NCBI GenBank assembly: GCA_021432635.1 | Contig: MU270098.1 | Coordinates: forward strand, 124,001 to 188,000 | Origin: Thozetella sp. PMI_491 | Lineage: Eukaryota; Ascomycota; Sordariomycetes; Chaetosphaeriales; Chaetosphaeriaceae | Direction of reading: 5' to 3' | DNA length: 64,000 bases | Part shown: positions 12,856 through 24,264 of the stretch, one piece after another | How positions within the stretch are numbered: position 1 is the stretch's first letter | Layout of the letters: every line of letters begins with the position of its first letter | The notes under the pieces: generated by a model | The model's database searches: none | What the model was told of the DNA's origin: nothing | Seen by the model: only the letters and a program-made list of their open reading frames with translations | Position numbers and translations under genes: made by a program

Positions 12856-15268
12856 TGGGTGATACCTAATAGCTTCGATCAGTGGGTTCGAAGATAGTAG
12901 AGCTGCATGGTGGTGCCCTACGGATCGTCCGAGCCATCGAAATCCACGATTGCATCTATCCCTGTCTTCTCTTGGCCGAGTGGGTGGGTGAAGGGCCGTT
13001 GCGGGTTCCTTAGCCGCATGCGTGAAAGCACAGAGTCTGAGTGGCGAGGCATTGAGTCTGAGTGGAGAGACATCCAGCTTGATGCATCTGCACCATCTAG
13101 AACACCTAATGCATGCGGAGGTGCAGTAGCGTGGACTTGGCTGGCCACAGCAAAGGGCTGTCGGTTTCCAACTCTTCCACGGCTAGGCTCCGAAATGTTG
13201 ACCATCGCGGAGAAGCAATCGCAGAGGAGGGCTAAAGAAGGATGGTGAGTTGTAAAGATGCTAAATGGCGACCGTAGTCTAGCGAGTCGCTCCTTTACCG
13301 CTATTATTGTTCTTACAGTGTCTGGTCAGCGGTGGCTGAAGCAGACGAGGCACTTTCTCAGGTCGATTCCGGAAGGATTTTGCGGGTCGCTTTAGCTACG
13401 TTACAACTAAACGAATATTACAAAGCGAATACATGCTACATTGTCAAAGTAAAACTGGGAAGGTAAAGCAGTAATCCCAATGCACGGCCGTCTTCTGCTA
13501 CGCCTCAAGACTGGTCTATGTACGCATTGGAGTGGGGGCAAAACAGCAGTCCAGGCAGCAGGCACAGAGACTCTAACCCAGTATCCCCAGCACGCTGATG
13601 ATCCGCTAAAACCACAGGAAAATCGTGACATATGCAGCCATTTCAGGGATCGCTAATCCCAATCTCAGACCTCGGGTTCAGATCTCATCAGCATTTGACT
13701 TGCACTGTCCAATTTTTGGGTTTCCTTTTTTTTAATAAGAAAAAACCCCCTTTCCCCCCCCTTAGCTTGAATAAATTTAGCTTAATAATGCTCTATTCTA
13801 TTGCTCGGGGGTCGGAAAAGTCTTACGAGCCCTCGCACAGACCCCCGAGTAGCTCTGCATACTCTATGACTTGTTTTGTCTAGCGCCGGCATTGACAGTA
13901 GCGCCCGCCTTGGCAGCAGGCTGCTTATTTTCGCCTTCATCAGACCCTCATTGGCCCTCGCGACTTATTAACAAGGCTGCCTTAGCATGCAGCTACCTGC
14001 CTGCCAGCTGTACAGCCGCTGAAACGTAGAGCGTATCCTTAAGGGATCACCAAAAAAAACCGGGCCAGGGATCAGCCAGCGGCTCGATGCAGAGTGGGGG
14101 GGTAATGTGGCGTGCGTCGAATCGTTCGATGTTGACGTATGTCACGTTCACCGGGTTGGACGGGAGCATAGGAAAATGCAGGAGAGAACTTTTGCTAGCC
14201 TCGGTAGTAGGCGCAGGAGCGCCCGCCGCCTCCATGCATAGCCGTCGCAGCTTCTAGACTCCTCTTACGGCTCTCTACTCTCGGCTTCCTGTTTATGTCC
14301 GTCCGCCCCTCCGACAGGGTATGTATTTGGGATAGGCGCAAAGGATGACTACCAGGAAAGCTGAGCCGCAATGAAGCTGATCTGCCCGAAGCTCACACAC
14401 TTTGTCCAGTCCGAGAACCTCCGGCTGAGTCCGAGGACCTACGAAAGCGTCCGAAGAAGTCACCGATGACTACTGAGAGCCAGGTCTGGATAATACTTCC
14501 GGCTCCCGGCACAATGCGACGACGTAAGCTTTTTCTACAAGGACAGGGAGTGTTGTCACCTGTTGAGCTTTCAAGTCCTAATACCACGTTACGCCGGCAG
14601 CTGGTATCATATCACACTCATGCGAGTCGGCATCATTTTGATTCGCATAGGAAGGTAGCAGCTATCATGTCCACGCCCTTGTCAATGTAGAAACGCATTT
14701 TTGTGTTTAATTTAGTTGCAACATCTGCGTTTCTAGTGTGTTGATGATCAGCGAGCTTCCCTGCAAGGATGGAGTTTATCCGCGAGCTTGGTTCATGAGG
14801 TCAAGAAGACAAAGGGTAAATTGCGGCGCAAATCTTTTAGAATACCGCGGCCTGTACCACAGACTAAATATACCGCTTGTAAGCCTATAGAGACCTATAG
14901 AGCCCTATAGAGTCCCTGTAATTTATAGTTTGGGTAGACCTAGTACCATTTCACAGTGGTGTATGAAGGAGCCTAGTGTACAGTATCAGCTGAGGATGAA
15001 ATGTCTGGGTGACATACGGGATCATATCTCAACTGGGTAGACTGCTTTCTAATTTCTCCCCATGGGTCACGGTCTCCCTCATCTATGACATCCATTTCCC
15101 CTATAATTTTCCTTCAATGTCTCTTCTTTGCATCTTCTGCTCTGGATGAAATATACAGATCGGAACGACGTCAACAGGGAAATAAAAACGCTTTGCCGCC
15201 TTTAGCCTTTTTGCCGCCGTTGGCTTTTTATCTCTAACTCACGTTGACTGGTTATTTTCCATTCCAAG
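12856..15268. other. Gene-free intergenic region
   Basis: About 2.4 kb between the MFS gene and the methyltransferase. Only short open frames without recognisable motifs are present. It holds poly-A/poly-C tracts near 13726-13761 and a short tandem repeat at 14884-14912. It presumably includes the MFS promoter (left) and the methyltransferase promoter (right). Confidence 0.6.
14884..14912 (+). repeat. Three 9-bp CCTATAGAG direct repeats, 10-bp spacing
   Basis: The unit CCTATAGAG occurs at 14884, 14894 and 14904, followed by a further partial match (TTTATAG) at about 14921. It sits 350 bp upstream of the methyltransferase start. It could be a small array of binding sites or a transposon relic; the sequence does not decide. 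Confidence 0.7.
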
Positions 15269-16507
15269 ATGGCTGAGACAGAGCAACCGATGCCTCCTCC
15301 TTCCCTCCAGAGAGATGATAGTGTCACCAGTCAAGCAGGGGGACAATATGTGCAGTCGACGAGCCAAGATTGCAATGGGGCGGTGTTCCTGCCTGATCCA
15401 CTTGGAGTTCTTGCTAGAATAAATGACAACTTCGAAGACGCAGCGACCCTGAAAGGCTTCATAGACTACTGGAGTACTGTAGCTCCTAAGCTCCAGCAGC
15501 TTCTCCTTTCGTACCTGAACGGGGCATTCAAGACAATGGGCGTAAGCCTCAATACTCTTCCACAGGGTGCACTCATCCCGCCGGTCAATTACCTTCCCAA
15601 GCACGAAAAGGTTTTGAAGCGACTCTTCGAAATCCTCGAGGATGCGCAGTGCGTTTTGTATCAAGACTCTAGTTACGTGCGGCACACTGCGCCTCTACCC
15701 TCTGACGGCGACTCGTCTCAGCTTCTCGATAGCTTCGTGGCCAACCATCCTCGCTTCGCGGTGGACGCTCGCATGATGGCCGTCACCGGACCCTGGCTGG
15801 GCGAGTGTCTAACGGGCAAGATAGATCCGTTGTCGCTCATGTTCCGGGATCCTGCGGCATCGCAGGTGCTTGCGGACTTCTACCTTCATTCGCCCATCTT
15901 TGCCACGCTCACGGAGCACATGATCTCGCTGCTGGGACCAATTCTGAACGGCATCGACTGCACCGCCGATCACCCGCTCAGGATCTTCGAAGTCGGTGCA
16001 GGTCTGGGCGGAACCACTTCACGGCTGGTCGAGTTTATCCAAGCAATGGCCGTTCCCGTCGAATACACATTTACAGACATCTCCCCATCGCTTGTGTCCA
16101 AGGCCAGCGTCAAGTACGAAGCACATGCGGATTGGATACGTTTTATGCCATTCGACATGGAGAAACCCGTGCCGGAGACGCTGGTTGGGAAGTATCACGT
16201 CGTGATTAGCACCATGGCCGTCCATGCCACCTCCAGCCGGTCGAAATCCTGCTCGAGGCTTTACGAACTACTTGCTGACGGAGGTTTTGTCATACTATCC
16301 GAAGGCACGCAGCGCATTGACTGGTACGATATCACATTCGGTTTACTGGAAGGTTGGTGGCTATCTGGTGACTACGCACTTCAACCGGCTCATGTCTGGA
16401 TGCAAGAGTTCAAGAAGGCTGGGTTCCAGGAATGCGGTTACTCATCCGGCCCGAGCCGCGAGGCAAATACACAACAGTTGCTGGTAGCGTGGAAGAGGTT
16501 TCATTAA
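15269..16507 (+). CDS. Stand-alone C-methyltransferase resembling the NR-PKS CMeT domain
   Basis: SAM-dependent methyltransferase, single exon, 412 aa, no signal peptide. Residues about 60-175 match the N-terminal lid region that precedes the catalytic core in NR-PKS CMeT domains (PPVNYLPKHEKVLKRLF, then AVTGPWL). The core has motif I EVGAGLGGTT (241-250), FTDIS (268-272), VHAT with His319, SEGT with Glu345, and FGLLEGWWL (357-365). His319 and Glu345 match the His-Glu pair known from citrinin-synthase CMeT. There are no KS, AT or ACP sequences on either side, so this is a separate gene and not a PKS fragment. The nearby PKS has no CMeT of its own, so action in trans on the ACP-bound chain or on the released product is a reasonable inference. 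It could also be a free small-molecule methyltransferase. Confidence 0.9.
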   Translation: MAETEQPMPPPSLQRDDSVTSQAGGQYVQSTSQDCNGAVFLPDPLGVLARINDNFEDAATLKGFIDYWSTVAPKLQQLLLSYLNGAFKTMGVSLNTLPQGALIPPVNYLPKHEKVLKRLFEILEDAQCVLYQDSSYVRHTAPLPSDGDSSQLLDSFVANHPRFAVDARMMAVTGPWLGECLTGKIDPLSLMFRDPAASQVLADFYLHSPIFATLTEHMISLLGPILNGIDCTADHPLRIFEVGAGLGGTTSRLVEFIQAMAVPVEYTFTDISPSLVSKASVKYEAHADWIRFMPFDMEKPVPETLVGKYHVVISTMAVHATSSRSKSCSRLYELLADGGFVILSEGTQRIDWYDITFGLLEGWWLSGDYALQPAHVWMQEFKKAGFQECGYSSGPSREANTQQLLVAWKRFH

Positions 16508-17896
16508 TTAGCAGCTTTGGGTCCGTTGACTCATTTTTTTACTTATATTCCTAGTCTAGACGTCGAGATGTAACACCTAGTCACGTCAAGTCGTCTGGAA
16601 CACAAAACTATGCGTCTCTAGACGTACCTTGCTTGTACTTTGTTCGACGTACGGAAATTCACGTATATCTGAGAAAATGGGGAAATAGACACTTAGTAAT
16701 TTTCGCAATTGACGCAATTTACAGCATTTTTAACAATCAAATTATCGGTTAATTTTATGTGTGAAAAAAAGCAAAAAGAACAAAAGTCTTGGAGCTCCGC
16801 GCGTACGTGGCCTGTTCTGTGCGCACGGCTACATATCCTCCCATGGACTAGCCACTCCTCCCTCTGGTGGGGGCAACACCACACCACGCAATGTGATGCT
16901 AGCCTCCTCCCTTTCACAGGATATGATTCTGAGAAATGTAACTGAGTTGAGCCCTGAAGCATGTTTACACATCTGCACAGGTGTGGAGTTACCTGCGGAG
17001 GTACTACATAGCTGCATAATAAAGCCAGTGCCGACTACCGTATTCCTAGGATTTAGAACACGGATAAGGTATCCTCCTTCCCTACATAGAAGCTCGTATT
17101 ATGAAGAGTCATCTTGATTCTTGATAGCCTATGTCTCGGCGGCAAAAACTAAACCCGCAAAGCATGTGCCGCACCTGCACAGATGCTTGAATGCCAGCTT
17201 CTGCATAGCAACATACACGAAACAGCTCCAACGGACACAGCACTAGGACCTAAGTATTCACGAGGTAGCGGAATTTCCTATGAGGGAGTTTATATCGCCG
17301 AAATTGTGCTTAGGGTGCAGATAGCTCCGCGTAATCGGGTAAATCAGGAAACGATTTGCATGTACATATGCGGAACCGCTGGTCACGCAGCTATATGATC
17401 AAAAATGAGGCCACCTAGACACGAATATGATGCAATGCCGGTTTCCGTAGTAGAAATAGGACTTGCATACGAATGCAGTGAAGGAGATATGGGAAATAAA
17501 ACCCCTGGGGTGGGTGTAACTCGGAGAGCGCATTGTTGTAACCATGGCATCCCCTAGCGATATTGCGACTATACCGACCCTAGTGCCGGCTATTATTGAT
17601 GCCGGAGAAGAAGTTCTACTAGCGCCCGTGACGGGAGAAAAACAAGGTTGACAGTTTCTTTTCCATTCCCCTTCTGATAAATCATTTCAGAACTCTAATT
17701 TCGTTCTATTTGCGTGGCTGTCCACCCCTAATGCTGCTAGGCGCAACACCCATTTTATCAGACTGCCCCCGCCCCCTCCTATTATAGAGATACTAAAGCT
17801 GTGAGCATTAAGCTGAATTCTTTACTATCCGTATTTTCGAACGCCTCTCTTCCGGGGAACTTATACAATCTAGTCATTTAGACAATCGGAGCCAAA
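16508..17896. other. Gene-free intergenic region upstream of O-methyltransferase
   Basis: 1.4 kb with stop-rich frames and no recognisable domain. It separates the C-MeT and O-MeT genes, both on the plus strand, so it should contain the O-MeT promoter and the C-MeT terminator. Confidence 0.6.
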
Positions 17897-19151
17897 ATGG
17901 ATACCATTCTGGAGCAGCTTTCTACCTTGGCCGCGCAGGCGGATGAATCGGGCCGTCGTAAAGTGATCGATTTCATCTCCAATCTGCAGCTGAAGTTGGA
18001 AACGCCGCGTGATACACTGAATCGATTTTCGGGCATGGTAAGTCGAGAAGAATTCGTCCTAGTTGGCCTAGTCTCTCACACTCAGAGCAGCACATGAACA
18101 TTGCGGTAACTCGGATTGCCGAGGACCTCAATATCTTCCAGATCTTGGCCGCGAGCGAGCAGTCCCTAGAAGTTGGAGCGCTAGCAGCAAAAACGGGCGC
18201 CGCGCCCAAATTGCTCGGTCAGTTGGCTCATTCCTCGGCTTTAGTGACTGTGCCGCTGACCACAGGACTCTAGGTCGCATCTTGCGTTACTTAGCCTCCG
18301 TCGGGTTGGTTCGCGAGACCGGTCCGCATACCTTCGCTTCCAATGCTCAGACCAAGACATTGGCGCAGCCCGGCTACCGTGGCGCCATCTACAACTTCTT
18401 TGACAACCGAGGTCCTATCATGCAGGCCTTACCGGACTTCCTGGCCGAGACAGGCTATCAGGACCTCAACAGCTCGACCAACACGCCGTTTCAGAAGGCA
18501 TTCTCGACAGATCAGCCGCTCTTCGTGTGGCTACAGACCCAGCCTAAGCGTCTGGAATATGCTCAACAAACTATGTCGGTGAAGGATGAGGGCGTGGTGC
18601 CTTGGTTCACAGTCTTCCCTTTCGAGATGGAGCTTGGCAGCTTCGCCGGGCCACATGTATTCGTTGACGTCGGCGGAGGGTTCGGTCAACAGTCGGCTCG
18701 GTTGGTCAAGGCCTTCCCCCAGCTCAAGGGAAGAGTTGTGCTGCAGGATTTGTCTCAGACCTTCGTTATTCTGCCCGCACAGCCTGAAGGGGTCGAGACC
18801 ATGGTCCACGACTTCTTCCAGCCACAGCCCGTGAAGGGAGCAAAATTTTACTACTTACGAAACATCATGCACGATTGGCCCGACGATCAATGCATCACCA
18901 TCCTTAAACTGCTTGTGCGAGCGTTTGGGCCAGACTCCCAGATCTTGATCGATGAGATGGCCTTGCCTGAGCAGGGCGTTCCTTGGGAGGCGACCACGCT
19001 TGACTTGGGCATGATGTCATCTCTCGGCGCCTGCCAGCGCACTACTAAGGAATGGCATGCCTTGCTTGATGCTGCGGGTTTGCGTATCCTACGCATCGAT
19101 GCATACGTACCTCGCACTTTCGAATCCATTATCCAGGCTGTTGCCAAATAG
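17897..19151 (+). CDS. COMT-type O-methyltransferase
   Basis: SAM-dependent class I O-methyltransferase of the plant COMT/AflP-like fold, expected to methylate a phenolic hydroxyl. Exons 17897-18037, 18091-18217, 18274-19151; 381 aa. The N-terminal winged-helix dimerisation part (LGRILRYLASVGLV, split by intron 2) is followed by SAM motif I VFVDVGGGFG (about 218-227) and the catalytic-His region NIMHDWPDDQC (His289), with the usual post-motif acidic EMALP stretch. Length and motif order are normal for the family and nothing is broken. It is the last intact gene on the right side of the PKS cluster and probably a tailoring enzyme for its product. Confidence 0.93.
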
Positions 19152-19659
19152 GTATCCAGCATATCTACTTAGTAACCGCGTTTCAAATTCCTCGATTCTG
19201 GATATCACCGTAGTAGCAGATGTATTACAGCTCCGAACAAGTATGGAAAATGATGTAGGGGGGCTACGTCTTTTCCGAGATAGGCAGGTTCCCGCTCCCG
19301 CACAAGGCTGTAAAAAGAGTATGTAATAGAAGCAGACTCGGTGAATCTATATATCGCTTTCTTTTTGCCGTTTCTGCCGTGCGCCGCATGCTTCGTGACG
19401 ATATGCTGCCCGCAGCTAGAATCGGTGTTTCTGGCCCAAGCATTGCTGGTGGTCTAAGCTTCTGGTTGCGGCAGCCAATGAGCGTTGCCTATCTGTCCAG
19501 AGTCTGGTCTACCAACTGTGTATCCAAGATCTTAGAAAGTAGTCTAATTGAGTGTAAAAGAGGTGGCTAGAGGAGGGCGTATTATATACTCCATTTGGGT
19601 GGATACACACAACGTCTACCGCTCGACCAGGCTCGGTATAAGGCTAGGGTCGGGGAGCA

Positions 19660-21651
19660 AGGCCCTTTCCCGATGTCTTTTTCCGATCTCCTATATCTTT
19701 CCGGTCGGCTACAATTTGTCGCCTGGGTCAAACTCCAAATACCGAGATATTGATTGGTTACACCGTGTATTCCGCCCTGATGTCTCGTGCAATGGGGCTG
19801 ATGGTATTGAGTACTTTGCCGTATCTTACACGTGGGGACCTCCAACAGAACTTCTCGATCTCATCTTCAATGGCCAACCCTTTCTGGCTCTCACTACGAC
19901 AATTGAAGCCATCCACTATCTACGTCTAGAGAATTTGCCAATGTGTATCTAGATTTATTCACTCTGCATCAACCAGAATGATATGCTAGAGAGAGCGGCT
20001 CAAGTCTCCTCCGAGGCGACTATATACCGACAAGCCGTGCAGACTCTCATTTGGCTGGGTCCAAGCAGGGACGATAGCGACCATGCCATGGACATCGTTC
20101 ACGACGGTACATTGGCCAAGATGGAAACTTTTAGATTCCTTATCGCTCTTGTTAAACTTCTCCATCGAAGATGGTTTACGCGGATATGGATCATACAGGA
20201 AATAGCTCTTTCGCGGGAGGATCCGCTGTTGTTTGCGGCCGACGTAGTACGCCCTTAGAGGCAGCCTTGCCGTGTTTGTCATCAGGTTAGAAACCTTCAC
20301 CTATAGCAACAACGTTTGCCATCAAATGTCCCCATGCCCGATCCCACAAAGATGGAGGAGCCGCAGCTCTCGGCGGCTTTCAAGGTGTTTTGTCAGTTCC
20401 AGGACGCGCACAACACCATTTCCAAGAAGATACTTTTTGTCGACCGGCTCACTCTATATCCTCTGAGACGTATCTCTCACTTAAACCCGATCCGCGCGTC
20501 GGTGGCCATGGGGCCCAGAGAGGATCAATTGAGCCTTCGCGAGCTCCTAGTTCAGCCCCAGAAACACTCTGCTACTGACCCTCGGGACAAAATATATGGC
20601 ATTCTTGGGCTCATTGATGACCAAAACTCAAGTGGTATTCGGCCAAATTATCTCAAAGACCTCGACGATCTTTTTGGAGAGGTTATATTCAGATTGTGGG
20701 ACAAGACCGAGAAGCTACAGTTTACTGGTTTTTCCCACTCCTGAAGCCATCAGGAAACGCAACAAATTGGCCATCGTGGGTCCCAGACTTCCGAACGCCA
20801 TCAAGCAAAGAAGAGAGATGGAGCTTGTTCGCCATCAAGCAAAGAAGAGAGATGGAGCTTGTTCGCCATCAATCTCGGTATGTTGCGGAACAAATACATG
20901 GTTTTCAAGCAGCTAGACTCTGGTCCATAGTATAGTGTTTCTACAAATGGAAACTGCTTGACCACACGGAGCTTCTATCTGGGAAGAGTCGAGTCTCTCG
21001 CAAGACCACATATTTTTGAGTGGCTTGGCTTTAGTTACAACTCCCGGGAACTCTCTTTTAGCCCTACCCCAGCCGATCTCTCTGAAGGTTAGAGAGAAGC
21101 TATTTGGAATGATATTGACTGATTTAACGCGAGTGTTATCCGGTATTCGGAAGATATAAGTAAATTGTGGCAATCTCGAAGTTGTCAAGATCGAACTGGA
21201 GACTCGATGGACCCAGAGCCCCCATGGAAAGCGTTTCATGCCTGCCTACCGTCGAAGTTGGAATACGAGAAAAACCGGGATATATTACAGCACAAATTCG
21301 ATGTACTCACTCGCAACTCGCCTCTACCGCTGGGTTTTGAATGCGATGGTGCTAAGAATGTCACAGAAAATAGGAAGCGGATGGTTTTTGGCAAGCCACT
21401 TTCAGATGGAGGACGACTCTTAATGCAAAGTGAAACACCCTTCTTCTCAACATCGAGCGGTATCTTTGGCTTTGGCAAGTCCAACTTAGAAGTTGGCGAC
21501 GAGATCGTCATGCTTTTCTCAGGATTCGAAATTCCCTTTTGCTCTACGGAAAGTCGATGGCGGATATAAAATGATTTGCGAAGCGTACGTTGCGAGAGAC
21601 TGGGTCGACCTGTGCACAGATCGTAAGCTCCAAGGATTCCAAATATTTTAG
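19660..21651 (+). pseudogene. Degenerate HET-domain gene
   Basis: Relic of a heterokaryon-incompatibility (HET) protein. Recognisable blocks in one frame: YFAVSYTWG (about 19814), SLCINQND, AVQTLIWLG, RRWFTRIWIIQEIALSRE, then ATDPRDKIYGILGL (about 20572), and a C-terminal VGDEIVMLFSG / ICEAYV block. Lesions: a TAG at 19950-19952 where the family has Trp (WIDALCINQ), a stop at 20256-20258, a frame change before the PSWVPDF block (about 20775), a 34-bp tandem duplication at 20797-20864, further stops near 20930-21090, and a frame change near 21555. The TGG-to-TAG change is compatible with repeat-induced point mutation but one site proves nothing. Intact HET proteins trigger cell death after non-self fusion. 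Confidence 0.9.
20797..20864 (+). repeat. Perfect 34-bp tandem duplication inside HET pseudogene
   Basis: Two identical 34-bp units lie at 20797-20830 and 20831-20864, with the first nucleotides of a third match continuing to about 20871. Because 34 is not a multiple of three, the duplication by itself shifts the frame. Confidence 0.95.
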
Positions 21652-24264
21652 AATTGATCCTCTTATACTTGACTATTAAGATAAAGCGACGCTTCGAGGG
21701 TGCCATGACCCTGAGTTCGTGTCAATGTTGCAATCAGGAGATGACATCGGCATTACGTCCAGCAGAACTATGCTAGCAGTTGTCGAATTGCCCTCGCAAT
21801 GCTTATGCCCTCGCAGTAGTTTCTAGACTGATACACGTCTTTGAAGTTGTAACTAAGTGATTTCCTTCTCTGTCTCCTTTGAAGGTAGGTTTACGGAGTA
21901 CTGTATATTGATTGATTGATTCTTCAACGCCGTATAGCAAACAGGATATACCTGGTGCTTTTTCGCCCCTAGTGGAGTATTTGGCGCCTAACTACTTTAG
22001 ATACTAGTATTAGATACGAGCCTGGGAGTTAAGACCGTGGTTAATCGGGTAAAGCCCTTATGCAAGACAGTGTCGGGCACCAGCTGGATTCTCCTGAGCG
22101 CTTTTCCCGCTGGAAGGATTTTCGTCCCCTTTAGGCAGGCAGGCGTCCCTAGGATGGCCACCTTGACTATCTCGTATACCCCCCGCCCCCCGGCTGTATC
22201 CTAGATTCCCCCTTAGGCCTAGGCCCTTTATTCTGTGGTGTTGCAGGAGGCTGCGGGGCCTCGGCTCCCCTCGGTCCCTGGGGGCCAGCTAAACTGGCTG
22301 CGTTCAACTGCCAAGAAAATGGGCCCTTGCGGGCGAGGGGTGGGTGGTTCCCTTGGTCTTCGAGTCGAAGCCAAAACCTGGCAGAGCCGGTCGTTCCAGG
22401 GCCGTGATCCTCCTCCTCTACATTGTACGTGGCTAGACAAGGAGGGTCGTAGATCGCGGCGGCGGCCGAGGGAGGTCGTATGACTGCGTAAGTGTGCGTG
22501 CCGGTATAATCGGTCCTCGGCCAGGTCCCTACACAGCTGCCTAGTAAGGGACTCACCCATAGGCCCGGGCAAGAGCCCAATCCACCGTACTACGACCCCC
22601 GAGGACGTGTAGAAAGGATAACCATCGAGGGGGCTTTTGAGGGCCGTCGAAAGCTGGCCTTTTTGCGGGCGTCATAGGCATGCAATAGCTAGTGTTTGGC
22701 TCTGGCTCCGTGCCATTGGCTTAACAGCTGGCTAGTAACCCTAAGGACGAAAGATTATTTCAGAGGAGTGTGTATCCTGCACGTTGAAGCAATGCCGTTT
22801 AACGTAATTAATTGCACCATGTCTGTACGTAATTGCAACTGGTTTATCTCGCCAGCGATAATTAAACGTATTCTCGACGACCTCAATGTGGGTACCGATA
22901 TCTTTCGAGGCGCCACGGGCAGAAGTGGGTTGTCTCGATTCCGGATGTCGATTCCGACGGGACGAGAAAGCTCGCTGCATTTTGCTTGAGGAGGGAGGGG
23001 AAGAGAGCAGGTACTGGTTATTCGGGTCTAAGGGGCGAGACAAGGTCAGCGGGGTCATGTGGGGGGGGAATTGAACTCCTTTTTTTTTTTCTTTTTTTTC
23101 TTTTCTTAGCTTCCTTCCAGTGATCACATGCAGCTTTCTTCAGGTAGGCTTGGTAGGCTAGATGGATCTCGTTGCGCACTCAAAACCCCAGCCGCAACAG
23201 CGACCTGGCTCTAACTGCCACGTTCCTCAATACCTTAAAACTGGGCGGTGGTCTAGACCCCCCTAGCCAGCCAACGTGGATACATTCCTTCTTTAGCCAA
23301 TTGACCAGACCGCGCCGCCCCCTGTCTCGGCTGGCTATGTGGGGGGACTTGTGGGAGTCGGCGAACACCTACGGCACCCAACAGGAAATAAATGAAATGA
23401 CCTAATCTTACCTAATACGCCTCCCGGCTGCTGCCAAGGCAAACTGCTCGTACCGTTTGGGTGAGCAATACGTGCCGCTACACAGTCTCCTCCCCTCCCG
23501 CGCGAATCGGCCTCTCCAGCGCGAATCAGCCTCTCCAGCGCGAACCGGTCGCTCCAGCGCAAATCGGCTGCTCAATTGACTCTACCATGACGTGTGTCCG
23601 CGTGTTCGGTCTCTCTGAGCTTGGAAAAAATAGGCTGTACTTAGAGTACAGCTCTGGGGTAGATCATGCCATATCAGCACGATTTGGGGGCTATGTACTA
23701 TCTGCTCGCCTTTTCTCCTTTTTTTCTCCCGCTCTAGTGGCGGAATTCAGGGTCCTGTAGATCTGGACACAGCCACGGAAGCTAGTCCTCTTACGTCGCC
23801 GAATATCGAGTCTTGGAAGAACGCGCGTCGCTCGCTTAAGCAAAGTTCACAGGGTTTACGAGACACTCCTTAGTTGACCTGCCGCGTTTGAGGCGAAGAA
23901 CTGGGAACGATACTCCGTGTGAAGTAATTAACCCACTTTCGTGCTCGCACTTTCCTCTCCCGTTCTGCCAAGTAGCCGCGGCCGATCTCCTCAAAATGAA
24001 ACGACGTGTCCCCTTTCTCCTGGGTGTCCCGTGGTCGCTCTTCCTGGCGAAAGAGCGGTAACCTTTCTCCATCACAGAGAAGCCGGCTAGCGCTAATCCA
24101 TAGTCATTCGCGGCCAAAATCACCCTCTTCCACGAACAATCCACGGATAATCCACGAATACTCGATCCCCCATCCGGGCCTACACCTGCTACTGCTCAGA
24201 CGTTAGTATCGACACGGCTTCCGTCTGAGTGAGATCCGACCGACATACCTCTAAGAGACATACA
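21652..24264. other. Gene-poor stretch with GC-rich block
   Basis: 2.6 kb without a supportable gene. The part at about 22030-22680 is clearly GC-richer than its flanks and has overlapping open frames on the minus strand (22167-22580) rich in Pro, Gly and Arg, as expected from base composition. It might be an old transposon fragment but I see no reverse transcriptase, integrase, transposase or terminal repeats. Poly-T/C tracts lie near 23080-23105. Confidence 0.5.
23501..23576 (+). repeat. Four imperfect 19-bp tandem repeats
   Basis: Units start at 23501, 23520, 23539 and 23558, each based on CGCGAATCGGCCTCTCCAG; copies 1 and 2 differ at one position and copies 3 and 4 are more diverged. No gene overlaps. 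Confidence 0.85.

Noticed and set aside
19152-19659. Extra cluster gene between the O-methyltransferase and the HET relic
   Set aside because: Only short frames without motifs; nothing to support a gene.
20797-20864. Possible CRISPR-like repeat
   Set aside because: Only two directly adjacent copies without spacers in a eukaryotic pseudogene: a simple tandem duplication.
22167-22580. Overlapping minus-strand frames of 114-137 codons in a GC-rich block
   Set aside because: Composition (Pro, Gly, Arg) is what GC-rich DNA gives in any frame; no transposon or cellular motif was seen.
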